Source: Pyrinomonadaceae bacterium (GTDB lineage: Bacteria; Acidobacteriota; Blastocatellia; Pyrinomonadales; Pyrinomonadaceae). From it: a DNA stretch of 64,000 nucleotides. The position numbers and the translations under genes are program-made. Below, piece after piece: positions 36,530-45,343 of this stretch. The stretch is taken from the NCBI GenBank assembly GCA_014380365.1, contig JACMJZ010000032.1, positions 251,639 to 315,638 of the forward strand, read 5' to 3'. The notes under the pieces are model-generated. The model searched no databases and was not told the origin of the DNA. It saw only the letters and a list, made by a program, of their open reading frames with translations. Numbering within the stretch: position 1 is the stretch's first letter; each line of letters opens with the position of its first letter.

Positions 36530-37612
36530 GATCATTAATCTGAGATTCTTCCGGAGTTCCTCGACGTCAACATGCAGGTTCGCGACATGAGCGTCCTCCC
36601 CGGCGTTTTCCGGCTCACAGGTCTGATAGAAGTAGTTCAGATTCAGGGCTGAAGCCATCGTGAAGTAACAATTGTTTATGCGATCCGTTTTGTGACGCAA
36701 CTCCAGCACGCTGGTTCCCCCCCGCATAAAAAGCATATTCGTTAAACCTGCACCGTGATTCGAAACCAGGTAACGGGAATCGGACGCCATCTTCACCTGC
36801 TGTTCGAAGGAGTGTTCCTCGGCATAGACGATCTGGAAGTCGAACTCCTGTAGAGCATGAATAACTTCTTTCTCGTTTTCCAGCCTGCGCTTTCCTGCCC
36901 GCTCGCGGCTAATGTAGATCCTGTCGGCGGAAGAGCTGTCGTGCGAGGGGTTATAAAACCCCACGAGCAGGTCACTCAACCCTCTGAGGATTTCTTCGTT
37001 GTAATGGCCGGACGGCGCTGTCTGCATCGGAACAATAAGTTTCTCGCAGGCGAGGACTTCATCGGGAGCGAGGAACTCGATGTTTCGAATGCCAAAGGGC
37101 TTCAGAGAAGGTTGGACAAATTTCAAGGCTTTGTACTGGTGAGGCAGCAGCAAGACCATATCGCCTAGCTGGTCTTTGACGACGAATAATCTGGTGAGGG
37201 CGTCCGCGACCCAATGAAAGTAAGCTTCGCTCCAGTTGTCAGTGATCCAAAACGCCGGAGCGTCGAACCTCCTAAGACTTTTGAATATGTAGCTGTCGAT
37301 GAAGAATTTCAGGATGCTTCGCTTTTTCCATAATCCCATATGCGAAGGGAAGGCGAACGACTCCGCTAAGATTCTCCCGCCTTTGAATAAAAGACCGTCA
37401 GCACTAACCCTTACGTCCCGTAGCTCTCGCACCGTGGTAGCTGGAATCACTTGTTCCAGCACGTGCCTGAATAATTCCAGGTCACCCTGATCGAAGTTGA
37501 CAGGTAACTTTCGCCTCGAAATAATCTCCGGGCTCAGGACCGTCTCTTCGACCGACCGGGAGGCTTTAAGTTTCATCATTTCGACCATTATGAGATGCGT
37601 GTCTCTATGCAT
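36497..37612 (-). CDS. Glycosyltransferase family 61
   Basis: 371 residues from the ATG at 37612 (TTG just upstream). GT61 features: FWITDNWSEAYFHWVADALTR (about 120), LLPHQYKALKFVQPSL, RIYISRERAGKRRLENE, and LVSNHGAGLTNMLFMRGGTSV followed by LELRHK. Transfers a sugar such as xylose or GlcNAc in known relatives. The last residues GAVARPSGRA are translated from a dispersed repeat and are probably not part of the original protein. Confidence 0.9.
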   Translation of the reverse strand: MHRDTHLIMVEMMKLKASRSVEETVLSPEIISRRKLPVNFDQGDLELFRHVLEQVIPATTVRELRDVRVSADGLLFKGGRILAESFAFPSHMGLWKKRSILKFFIDSYIFKSLRRFDAPAFWITDNWSEAYFHWVADALTRLFVVKDQLGDMVLLLPHQYKALKFVQPSLKPFGIRNIEFLAPDEVLACEKLIVPMQTAPSGHYNEEILRGLSDLLVGFYNPSHDSSSADRIYISRERAGKRRLENEKEVIHALQEFDFQIVYAEEHSFEQQVKMASDSRYLVSNHGAGLTNMLFMRGGTSVLELRHKTDRINNCYFTMASALNLNYFYQTCEPENAGEDAHVANLHVDVEELRKNLRLMIGAVARPSGRA

Positions 37613-37620
37613 CAAGGCGC

Positions 37621-37644
37621 GCGCAAACTAACAGTTTGCGTTAC
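37621..37644. repeat. Family B palindrome, solitary arm
   Basis: CGCAAACT-AAC-AGTTTGCG followed by TTACAAG, identical to the right arm at 33845-33864. It sits just upstream of the GT61 start, in the AT-rich divergent gap to 37818. Confidence 0.8.
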
Positions 37645-37818
37645 AAGAACCAAACCAGAGTACAAACGCACAGGTGCTTAATTTACTAAGAAAGGCGTTT
37701 CTGTCACAATGCTCACCCGCTCTGCTTTAGACTAAACGAGTCAAGGATGGAAGAGTTTTCGGCGACCGTTACTGCCGCCGCACCTGTTGAATTCTGCGCA
37801 GACATGAGCGGGTTTTGA

Positions 37819-38805
37819 GTGAAGGTGATTAAGTTGGAGCCGGAATTATCAGTAATCATCGTGAATTGGAATGGTGGCGAGCTGTTGCGTCAGTGTCTGC
37901 GCAGCCTCGCACAGTATCCACCCTCGCTCGCTTATGAAGTTATCGTAGTAGACAACGGCTCGACCGACGAAAGCCTCAAGTGGCTTGAATCCCCCGAGCC
38001 GGGGGCCTTGTTTGGCGAGACTCCTTTTCGGATTATTAAGAACGCTGACAATCACGGTTTCGCCAAGGCAAACAATCAGGCAATCGCGGCCAGCGATTCT
38101 CCGATGGTTTTTTTGCTCAACTCCGACGCGGATGTGACGGCTGGCGCAATTGACACGTTGATTGCGACACTGCGCTCGGAGCCGCGTATAGGCGCCGTGG
38201 GCCCGCGTCTGCTCAACACCGACGGGACGTTGCAGCACAGCGTGTGGCGCAATCCGCCGACCGTGCGAGAGATACTTCTGAACGGGTTGGGAGTTTGGCG
38301 TTTACTGCCGAAATACGTGAGAGGCGAGCTATTGCTTGGTGGTCATTGGGACCATGACCGTAAGCGCGAGGTCCCCATGCTTTTCGGCGCGGCAGTCCTG
38401 GCGAGGCGCGCGATGATCGACGAGGTCGGGGCTCTGGATGAACGTTTTCACATGTACAGCGAAGACATTGAGTGGTGTCTGCGCATTGTGCGCGGTGGTT
38501 GGAGCTTGATGTTTGATCCCGCAGCTGTGGTCCGACACCATGGCGGCCAAAGCGCGCTCAAGCGGTGGACGTCCTCGGAAAAACGGCGCTTGCAGTTGGA
38601 TACCTACTTTCAGTTTCAGCAGTATGCGTTGCCACGTAGGCAGGTGATCGCAAACCAGCTGGCAAACTATCTGGTCGCCTGCGGTCAGAAAGCGTGGCGG
38701 CTTTTGCGTGGCAGCCCAACGGCCGACATCCAGGTGGTGCTTGATGCCCATCGCGACCACCTCAAGCGCGCGCTGAGCAAAGAAGCCGCGACGCTTCGCC
38801 GGTGA
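37819..38805 (+). CDS. Glycosyltransferase family 2 (rhamnosyltransferase-like)
   Basis: 328 residues from a GTG start with no strong ribosome site. SVIIVNWNGGELLRQCLRSL, VDNGSTDESLKWL, FAKANNQAI, LLNSDADVTAGAID (DxD-like), then LFGAAVLARRAMIDEVGALD and FHMYSEDIEWCLRI form the signature of WbbL-type family 2 enzymes, many of which add rhamnose. A dTDP-rhamnose pathway is present in the window. Cytoplasmic and membrane-associated. Confidence 0.92.
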   Translation: MKVIKLEPELSVIIVNWNGGELLRQCLRSLAQYPPSLAYEVIVVDNGSTDESLKWLESPEPGALFGETPFRIIKNADNHGFAKANNQAIAASDSPMVFLLNSDADVTAGAIDTLIATLRSEPRIGAVGPRLLNTDGTLQHSVWRNPPTVREILLNGLGVWRLLPKYVRGELLLGGHWDHDRKREVPMLFGAAVLARRAMIDEVGALDERFHMYSEDIEWCLRIVRGGWSLMFDPAAVVRHHGGQSALKRWTSSEKRRLQLDTYFQFQQYALPRRQVIANQLANYLVACGQKAWRLLRGSPTADIQVVLDAHRDHLKRALSKEAATLRR

Positions 38806-38884
38806 TCAATCGCTAATCGCGAATTTGTCGAGCCGATCTAGGCTGGCGAAGGTCTTGTTCCGATTCACTGGAGTTAAGATTTTA

Positions 38885-39661
38885 ATGTTTTCATGGTGTC
38901 GCGCGCAGATTGAAGAGCACGGGATACGCGTGGCCGCGCCACTTATTGGCCGGGTCGCGCGTTCTCGGGCTCGGGTTCAGCTCGCAAATCGCTTTTTCCC
39001 CGCGACGGTGGAATGTCCATGTTGCGGATGGACCGGGCGCCAGTTCTTTGACTACATCGAGGTTGGTTACACTGTACCGAACGCCTCATGCCCACAGTGC
39101 GACAGCCACTCGCGTCACCGCGCTTTCTATCTCTGGTTGCGGAACACTTATCAACTCAAAACACGCCAGGGTACAGCATTGATGTTTGCGCCAGAGCGAG
39201 CTTTAGAGTCGTTATGGGAAGAAGCCGACAAGCTAAGATTGATTCGCATTGATATTGCGCCGGCCCGCGGTGTCGACTTGCTGGCGAATGCCGAGAGCTT
39301 GCCGATAGCTGATGAATCGATGGACTTAATCTGGTGTCACCATGTGTTGGAGCACGTCGAGCGTGACCATGAAGCCATTCATGAGTTGTCTAGAGTGCTG
39401 CGCCGAGGGGGAGGCGAACTAATCGTCTCGGTGCCGATGGAACTCGGTACACTTACGCGAGAGTATGGATTTGCCAACCCCCACGAGTCGGGACACTGGA
39501 GAATGTACGGCGACGACTTTGCCGACCTTCTTGCCAGTAAGGGCCTGACCGTGGAGACGCTCACGCATGAATTGTCGCCAGAGGATTGCCGCCGGTATGG
39601 CATCGTGCCGGAGCGGTTTTACATCTGCCGGAAGAACGGTCGAGCCGTCGGTGGCAAATGA
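38885..39661 (+). CDS. Class I SAM methyltransferase with N-terminal Cys motif
   Basis: 258 residues from the ATG at 38885, with TGGAG upstream; a TTG at 38825 would add 20 residues. A zinc-finger-like segment CPCCGWTGRQF...CPQCDSHSRHR (about 40-75) precedes a methyltransferase domain: IDIAPARGVDLLANAESLP, MDLIWCHHVLEHVERDHEAI, ELSRVLRRGGGELIVSVPME. The glycine-rich motif I is poorly kept (MFAPERALE), a known trait of this subgroup. The stop overlaps the next gene as ATGA. Substrate probably a glycan. Confidence 0.82.
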   Translation: MFSWCRAQIEEHGIRVAAPLIGRVARSRARVQLANRFFPATVECPCCGWTGRQFFDYIEVGYTVPNASCPQCDSHSRHRAFYLWLRNTYQLKTRQGTALMFAPERALESLWEEADKLRLIRIDIAPARGVDLLANAESLPIADESMDLIWCHHVLEHVERDHEAIHELSRVLRRGGGELIVSVPMELGTLTREYGFANPHESGHWRMYGDDFADLLASKGLTVETLTHELSPEDCRRYGIVPERFYICRKNGRAVGGK

Positions 39662-40755
39662 AAATTGAATCTTCAACAGATGGGCGGAGTGCAAACGATT
39701 CGCCCAGGACTGAGTCGTCTGCCAGGCGCGACGACGCGAGAATAAAGGTGTCCATCGTTATCCCGGTGCGCGACGAAGAACAGTCCTTGCCCGCCCTGGT
39801 GGCGTCTCTTCAGGCGCAAACTTTTCCCCCGGCGGAAGTAGTAATAGTCGATGGCGGCTCGAAGGATGAGACCGTTGCTGTGGGGCGTCGTCTGACTGAA
39901 CACGACAAAAGATTCCGGATCATCGAAGCGGGACCGGCTACACCGGGCCGAGGGCGAAACGTCGGGACAGCAGCCGCGCGTTCGGAGTGGATCGCCTACA
40001 CCGACGCGGGCATCCGGCTCGAACCTACGTGGCTTTTTCATCTGGTACAGGCAGTAGAACGTGACCCGACCGTCGAGGTGGTTTACGGGAATTACGAGCC
40101 CGTGGCGAAGAGTCGTTTCGAACGCGCCGCCGCCCTCACCTATCCTGCTCCCAGGCGTGAGCGTCCCGGGGGATGGATGCGCGCGCCGTTCATCGCGTCG
40201 TCGTTGATTCGCCGCGACGTCTGGCAGCGCGTGGGAGGATTTCCTGACCTGCGCGCGGCGGAAGATTTGATGTTCATGGAGCGGGTTGAGGCGAATACAA
40301 GCAGGATCGGCTGGTCACCGGAAGCGACCGTCTGGTGGCAGTTGCAGCCAACGCTGGCGCGCACTTTTCGTAAGTTCGTTCTTTATTCAAAGCATAACGT
40401 TTGGGCCGCTCGTCAACGATATTGGCACTACGGCATTGCCCGCCAATATGCCGTCGCCTTCGTTTTCACCGTGCTTGCCGTCGTTCATCACCCCTGGTGG
40501 CTCGCTCTGCCTGCCGGAGGATTGGCCGCACGTGCCTTGAAGACCATCTGGCAACACCGAGACGGGCGAGGCCTGCTTTGGAGTCTCAACCCAATTCAAT
40601 TTGTTTACGTGGTCGTGATCCTCCTCGCAGTCGATCTGGCCACCTTTACCGGTTGGGCACAGGCTTTATTGTCGAAGCCGCCGGCCACGGGAGACGCTCG
40701 CAATCACGCCATTAATCGCGACCACGAAACCTCGGGTGCCAGAGATGACGCTTGA
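39658..40755 (+). CDS. Glycosyltransferase family 2, membrane-bound
   Basis: 365 residues from the ATG at 39658, overlapping the preceding stop by four bases. The GT-A domain has VSIVIPVRDEEQSLPALVAS, VIVDGGSKDETV, TPGRGRNVGTAAARSEWIAY and TDAGIRLEPTW. It ends with hydrophobic segments at about 275-300 and 330-352 that would anchor it in the membrane. Possibly acts on a lipid-linked acceptor. The 3' end overlaps the next gene. Confidence 0.88.
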   Translation: MKIESSTDGRSANDSPRTESSARRDDARIKVSIVIPVRDEEQSLPALVASLQAQTFPPAEVVIVDGGSKDETVAVGRRLTEHDKRFRIIEAGPATPGRGRNVGTAAARSEWIAYTDAGIRLEPTWLFHLVQAVERDPTVEVVYGNYEPVAKSRFERAAALTYPAPRRERPGGWMRAPFIASSLIRRDVWQRVGGFPDLRAAEDLMFMERVEANTSRIGWSPEATVWWQLQPTLARTFRKFVLYSKHNVWAARQRYWHYGIARQYAVAFVFTVLAVVHHPWWLALPAGGLAARALKTIWQHRDGRGLLWSLNPIQFVYVVVILLAVDLATFTGWAQALLSKPPATGDARNHAINRDHETSGARDDA

Positions 40756-42001
40756 AGGTCGTCGCGCCCTCTTCATTTCATATAACGGCATGCTCGACCC
40801 GCTGGGCCAGAGCCAGGTGCTCCCTTACCTGCGGGAACTGGCAAAAAGAGGAGTTCGGTTTACTTTGCTCAGCTTCGAACGCGCTCCTGCTTTTGAAGCC
40901 GAGGGGCGGGCGAGTTGTGAACAACTGCGGGCGAGTCTTGCTGCTGAGAACATTGAATGGCATCGGCTGCGTTATCACGCGTGGCCCTCGCTTCCGGCAA
41001 CTTCATTCGATGTACTGAGGGGCGTGAACTATGCGCGCCGGCTCGTCAGACGAAACAAAATTGAAATGGTCCACGCGCGCAGCCATATTCCGGCGACAAT
41101 AGCTCTGGCGCTAAAGCGGCGTTTTGGGATCAAGATGATCTTTGATATCCGGGGTCTGATGGCGGAGGAGTATTTCGATGCGGGACACTGGCGGAAAGAG
41201 AGTATTGCCTATCGACTGACCAAGAGAATGGAACGTCGCGCGCTGGCCGCTACCGACGGCGTCGTCACCCTAACGGAACGGATTTGGCCCATCATTAAGG
41301 AATGGAAAGGTCTGCAAGGCAGGGAGGTGGTACACGAAGTCGTTCCCTGTTGCACCGACCTTGAGGTGTTCAGATTTAGTGCTCCCGCACGCGAGCAGCG
41401 GCGGCGAGAACTAAAGCTGGGCAATAGATTCGTGTTGGTTTACAGCGGCTCAATAGATGGGTGGTACCTAACAGAGGAAATGGTTAAGTTCTTCGTGACG
41501 CTGCGAAAAACGCGGGAGGACGCACACTCTCTCTGGCTGACTCCCAGCAGACACGATCGAATCAGGGACTTAATGACAATTCATGGAATCGATCCCAACG
41601 ACTTTACCGTCCTTAGAGCGCATTCTCATGATGTGCCTTCCTATCTATCTGCCAGCGATGCCGGTATCGCGTTAATCAAACCCTGCTTCTCAAAGCTCGC
41701 CTCGTCGCCAACGAAGAACGCGGAGTACCTCGGTTGCGGCCTTCCTTTGATAATTAATAGCGGCATCGGAGACTCCGACACACTTATAACTCAGGAGAAT
41801 ACCGGTGTCCTGCTGCGCGGCTTCAAGGAAAGCGATTATGCAGCAGCCTCGGCCAGCCTTAAGGGTTTTGTTGATAATTCGGAGAAAACGAGACAAAGGA
41901 ACCGTGATGTTGCCGAAAGAAATTTCGATCTGCGGGTGACTGGAGTAAGCCGTTATACGAGTCTTTATGAGAAACTTTTCCAGCCTATTAAGGGGACTTA
42001 G
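40745..42001 (+). CDS. Glycosyltransferase family 4
   Basis: 418 residues from the ATG at 40745 (a GTG at 40736 is possible). The N-terminal domain opens RALFISYNGMLDPLGQSQVL, a pattern seen in GT4 enzymes of surface glycans; VHARSHIPATIAL follows; the C-terminal domain has LVYSGSIDGWYL, DAGIALIKPCFSKLASSPTK and LGCGLPLIINSGIGD. It overlaps the end of the upstream GT2 gene and, at its 3' end, the convergent FkbM gene by 14 bases. Confidence 0.9.
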   Translation: MTLEGRRALFISYNGMLDPLGQSQVLPYLRELAKRGVRFTLLSFERAPAFEAEGRASCEQLRASLAAENIEWHRLRYHAWPSLPATSFDVLRGVNYARRLVRRNKIEMVHARSHIPATIALALKRRFGIKMIFDIRGLMAEEYFDAGHWRKESIAYRLTKRMERRALAATDGVVTLTERIWPIIKEWKGLQGREVVHEVVPCCTDLEVFRFSAPAREQRRRELKLGNRFVLVYSGSIDGWYLTEEMVKFFVTLRKTREDAHSLWLTPSRHDRIRDLMTIHGIDPNDFTVLRAHSHDVPSYLSASDAGIALIKPCFSKLASSPTKNAEYLGCGLPLIINSGIGDSDTLITQENTGVLLRGFKESDYAAASASLKGFVDNSEKTRQRNRDVAERNFDLRVTGVSRYTSLYEKLFQPIKGT

Positions 42002-42845
42002 TTTGAATCAGGCTGGCAAAATTATCGAGTCGTCGCGGATGAATGAACAGATAGTTGTCTTCAACAATTTCCCGGGAGTCATCGATCGGCACGAGACATC
42101 GCGTAGCCTTCCAGTCATAGCTGTATAAGCTGTAACCCTTGCGGAAGAAGAAGTCGGTAAGGTCGTTCAGAGGCAGGCCAAACCCCTCCATGTACCAGGG
42201 ATTGATCTCACAAATTACAGTAGGCTCATGTTGATCGATTAGTTTCTCGGCGCCGCGAAAAGCCAGCAGTTCAGCGCCTTCGACATCACACTTGATCAGG
42301 GAAAGATTTGTGACGGACGGCAGAAACTCGTCGAGCGCGACTACTTCGCAGATCACTTCCTTGGTCTCGTTCCATCTCACTTGCGTCTCTTTACCTGCAC
42401 GGCCGTCTTGGCGACCGCTTATGTGAGCCAGACCTGAAGCTTGCGCACCCGAATCCTGTACAGGCACAGTGAAGGCGATTGTTTGCTCTCGGTCGCTACA
42501 GCCTTTTCGCACCAACTTTACGTTTCCGGAAAAACGCAGAATCCTGCTTATGAGTTTGAGTGTCTTAAAAGTAAACGGGAGAGGTTCGAATGCGTATACC
42601 ACTCCGCTGGGACCGACTAAGGGGCCAAGACGATAGGAGTACAGTCCGTAGTTTGCGCCGACGTCGAGCACTGTGTCGCCCTCGCGTACGGCGTACGGCA
42701 GTAGATCTAATTCGGGCTCCGACCAATTGCCTTTGCGAATGTCCCAAGCCATAGCGAGACCCTGGAAAAGACGATAGGTCGTTTCATTGAATACTGGATA
42801 CAAGGTCTTTTTGACGACGCGACGCACCAGCGAATTGCTTCCCAT
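41988..42845 (-). CDS. FkbM-family methyltransferase
   Basis: 285 residues from the ATG at 42845, chosen because GAGGAG lies just upstream; a longer frame exists. Motif I VLDVGANYGLYSYRLGPLV, AFEPLPFTFKTLK, and the family signature SLIKCDVEGAELLAFRGA are clear. The C-terminus YSYDWKATRCLVP and EDNYLFIHP is usual. Second FkbM gene in the window; it shares only the fold with the one at 7343. The sugar O-methyl acceptor is unknown. Confidence 0.9.
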   Translation of the reverse strand: MGSNSLVRRVVKKTLYPVFNETTYRLFQGLAMAWDIRKGNWSEPELDLLPYAVREGDTVLDVGANYGLYSYRLGPLVGPSGVVYAFEPLPFTFKTLKLISRILRFSGNVKLVRKGCSDREQTIAFTVPVQDSGAQASGLAHISGRQDGRAGKETQVRWNETKEVICEVVALDEFLPSVTNLSLIKCDVEGAELLAFRGAEKLIDQHEPTVICEINPWYMEGFGLPLNDLTDFFFRKGYSLYSYDWKATRCLVPIDDSREIVEDNYLFIHPRRLDNFASLIQTKSP

Positions 42846-42910
42846 CAAGTTTCTCCTCTGTGTTGCAGCGTCATTGGATGGCGGGTCGAGTCCTGCGAGA
42901 GCGAGGGCTC

Positions 42911-43915
42911 TCAAACTCCGGGCACCGTCTCAGCCTGGCGGAAGTTTTCTTGCTGAGCAAGAGCACTCAGCAATTGTGTCCGGGTAAAGTTAGCGTGAGG
43001 CAAGCCATAGTGGCCTTCGGAAAGCCGGCCTTCAATGAGGCGACCATGGTGAAGATCTTCCAGCAGCCCTTGAACGACTTGACGGTTATCTCCTTCTGTT
43101 CCTTTACTCAATTTTTCCTCGACGATCTTCGCTAGTTTCTCGTTGCCGGTCTGCTGGATTACGTGAAAGAGGCTGAACAGATAGTTTTCGTTTGGCCCCA
43201 GCTCATACTCCTGGCGCGTTTTCATTCCCTTAAAGCCATCGCAGGTTGGATAAAAGTCGAAGTACTCGACCAACTTTAGGTCGAGCGCCCCGGCGAGCTT
43301 CAACCCTACCGCGAGATCACGAAGCCTGGCTTCGTTGCCACGTAATATGGGAAGACGCTTCAAATGATCCTTCCAGCTTGTCCTGGTTCGATTGCTCCAG
43401 AGGGCAAAAGTGATTGTCAGCGATGGCGGAAAAAACGGCAGATGCGCGACGAAAGCATCCACAAATGCGCGGTGCGAGAGCGGGTGGGGCGCATGCTCGA
43501 TCAATCGCGCAGAAAAAAGATCATGCTCTTCATCAAGCCGAGCGGGCAATTGAAATGTCCAATGCTCATATCCGGGTCCGTAGGCGGTGACGGTTGTAAG
43601 CAGCATAGTGCCATGATGATGTATAGGTTTGGTGGCTATGTCTGTTTCGCGCCCGGGAAGGGGAATCCAACAATTGGCTACCAGCCCATAATAAGAATTC
43701 AGCTCAATATCGATGCTGACGACCGGATAATGCCGGCTATCCAAAGTTCCGGGGCTGGAGAGGTGCTTGGCAAGAACCTGAGTCAAGAATTCACTGTCGC
43801 CCGACATTTCCGCTAATACTGCACCGCTGCGGTAGTGCGCTTCATGCTTGCTGGGCGCACTTTTGAAAATCTCATTGAGCGTGGTTACATACTTTTTTAT
43901 GCGGGTGCCAGTCAT
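42911..43915 (-). CDS. Unrecognised protein with His-rich motif, glycan locus
   Basis: 334 residues from the ATG at 43915 (a TTG at 43963 is possible). No family is recognised. The most striking stretch is KPIHHHGTMLLTTVTAYGPG then YEHWTF (about 112-137), followed by LIEHAPHPLSHRAFVDAFVA. Clustered histidines spaced like this occur in metal-binding cupin-type or oxygenase folds, so a metal enzyme is possible. The C-terminal 90 residues are charged and helical. No signal peptide. It lies 65 bases upstream of the FkbM gene on the same strand, likely cotranscribed. Confidence 0.55.
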   Translation of the reverse strand: MTGTRIKKYVTTLNEIFKSAPSKHEAHYRSGAVLAEMSGDSEFLTQVLAKHLSSPGTLDSRHYPVVSIDIELNSYYGLVANCWIPLPGRETDIATKPIHHHGTMLLTTVTAYGPGYEHWTFQLPARLDEEHDLFSARLIEHAPHPLSHRAFVDAFVAHLPFFPPSLTITFALWSNRTRTSWKDHLKRLPILRGNEARLRDLAVGLKLAGALDLKLVEYFDFYPTCDGFKGMKTRQEYELGPNENYLFSLFHVIQQTGNEKLAKIVEEKLSKGTEGDNRQVVQGLLEDLHHGRLIEGRLSEGHYGLPHANFTRTQLLSALAQQENFRQAETVPGV

Positions 43916-44174
43916 TGTTTTTGATGGGAAATACAATCGACGCTCTACCGAGTTGCCGGGCAATAGATGACTTATCTAATACCAAAGCAAGCCAAAAACT
44001 TCAATGACGCCTGATTTAATGCCCACTTGCACCACTCAAGGCGTTCTGATTAAATGGCCGCGGAACTAACATATCAGTTCAAATCATTTTTGAGCCATTG
44101 CCATCAATGTCTGTTGCGGCTAAACATTCAGGCCTGAGGTCCTTGAACCTCCAGGTAATATTTCCAGTAATCCT

Positions 44175-45341
44175 GTGAAAGTCCTCGCCATAGTTCCCAG
44201 CATCTACGAGACGTCACCCGGGCAACGATTTCGAATCGAGCAGTGGGAGCCTTTGCTTGCCGCTCGGGGCGTTGAAATCTCTTATGCGCCGTTCGAGAAC
44301 GACGAGCTTCACGCGCTGCTGTATCGCCCTGGCCACTTGAGGCAAAAATTGAACCTGGTAGCCCGCGCCTTCCTCCGTCGGATTGTGGAGCTCCGCAGGA
44401 TCAAGAACTACGACGTCGTCTATGTTTTTCGAGAGGCCGCGCTTTTAGGACCAGCATTTTTCGAACACTGGATACATCGTTCGGGTGTACCGATGGTCTT
44501 TGACTTTGACGACGCGGTGTTTGTGTCTTACAGAAGTCCAACGAACGGCTATTTGAGCTATCTGAAAATGGCGTCAAAGACAAAGGCAATCTGCCGGATG
44601 GCTTCTCATGTAATGGCCGGCAATCCTTATCTCGCAGAATATGCGGGGCGAGTAAATGATCGGGTGACGATCGTCCCCACGACGATTGATACGGAGAAGT
44701 ACGCAGTTTCGCGAAGAAGATCCGAAGCCACTGTTCCCACAATTGGTTGGACCGGAAGCTTCAGCACGGTGCAGCACCTGGACACATTGCGCCCTGCGCT
44801 TGAGAAACTTGCCCGGCGAGTTCCGTTTCGTTTGCGAGTAATCGGCACGCCAAGCTATCAACTGGAGGGCGCTCGGGTTGAAGCAATGCCGTGGCGATCT
44901 GCCAGCGAGCTGGAAGATCTAAATGCCATCGACATTGGTATCATGCCGCTACCCGATGACGCCTGGAGCAAAGGCAAGTGTGGTTTGAAGGCGTTGCAGT
45001 TCATGGCTCTGGGAATTCCGACGGTCTGTTCACCGGTGGGAGTGAACACAGAGATCATACAGGACGGCCAGAATGGTTTCATCGCCGGATCGGAAGACGA
45101 GTGGATCGAGAAGCTAAGCCTTTTGCTTCGCTCTTCAGAACTGCGCGAACGAATAGGAACGGCGGGCCGCGCCACCGTAGAAGCCAAGTATTCAGCCAAC
45201 GTGCAGGCACCTCGCGTGCATGAGTTGCTGCAATCGGTAGTGCGCGACGCTCAAAGAGAACGGAAGAATGCGGATGGCAAGGCAGACGGCAACCACTCGG
45301 GCCTGTTTGTTAAGGCGATCTCGGAAGAAAAGGATAGTTAA
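44175..45341 (+). CDS. Glycosyltransferase family 4
   Basis: 388 residues from a GTG. The start VLAIVPSIYETSPGQRFRIE is seen in GT4 enzymes of this type. VFDFDDAVFVSY, TIVPTTIDTEKY, IGWTGSFSTVQHLD, and IGIMPLPDDAWSKGKCGLKA then MALGIPTVCSPVGVN are typical of the donor domain. It starts a run of plus-strand genes (44175-48680) with gaps of 2-50 bases, probably an operon. The divergent gap 43916-44174 is AT-rich and presumably holds its promoter. Confidence 0.9.
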   Translation: MKVLAIVPSIYETSPGQRFRIEQWEPLLAARGVEISYAPFENDELHALLYRPGHLRQKLNLVARAFLRRIVELRRIKNYDVVYVFREAALLGPAFFEHWIHRSGVPMVFDFDDAVFVSYRSPTNGYLSYLKMASKTKAICRMASHVMAGNPYLAEYAGRVNDRVTIVPTTIDTEKYAVSRRRSEATVPTIGWTGSFSTVQHLDTLRPALEKLARRVPFRLRVIGTPSYQLEGARVEAMPWRSASELEDLNAIDIGIMPLPDDAWSKGKCGLKALQFMALGIPTVCSPVGVNTEIIQDGQNGFIAGSEDEWIEKLSLLLRSSELRERIGTAGRATVEAKYSANVQAPRVHELLQSVVRDAQRERKNADGKADGNHSGLFVKAISEEKDS

Positions 45342-45343
45342 CA

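Noticed and set aside
43916..44174. Possible small gene in the divergent gap before the GT4 at 44175
   Set aside because: Stops in all frames and AT-rich; more likely a promoter region.
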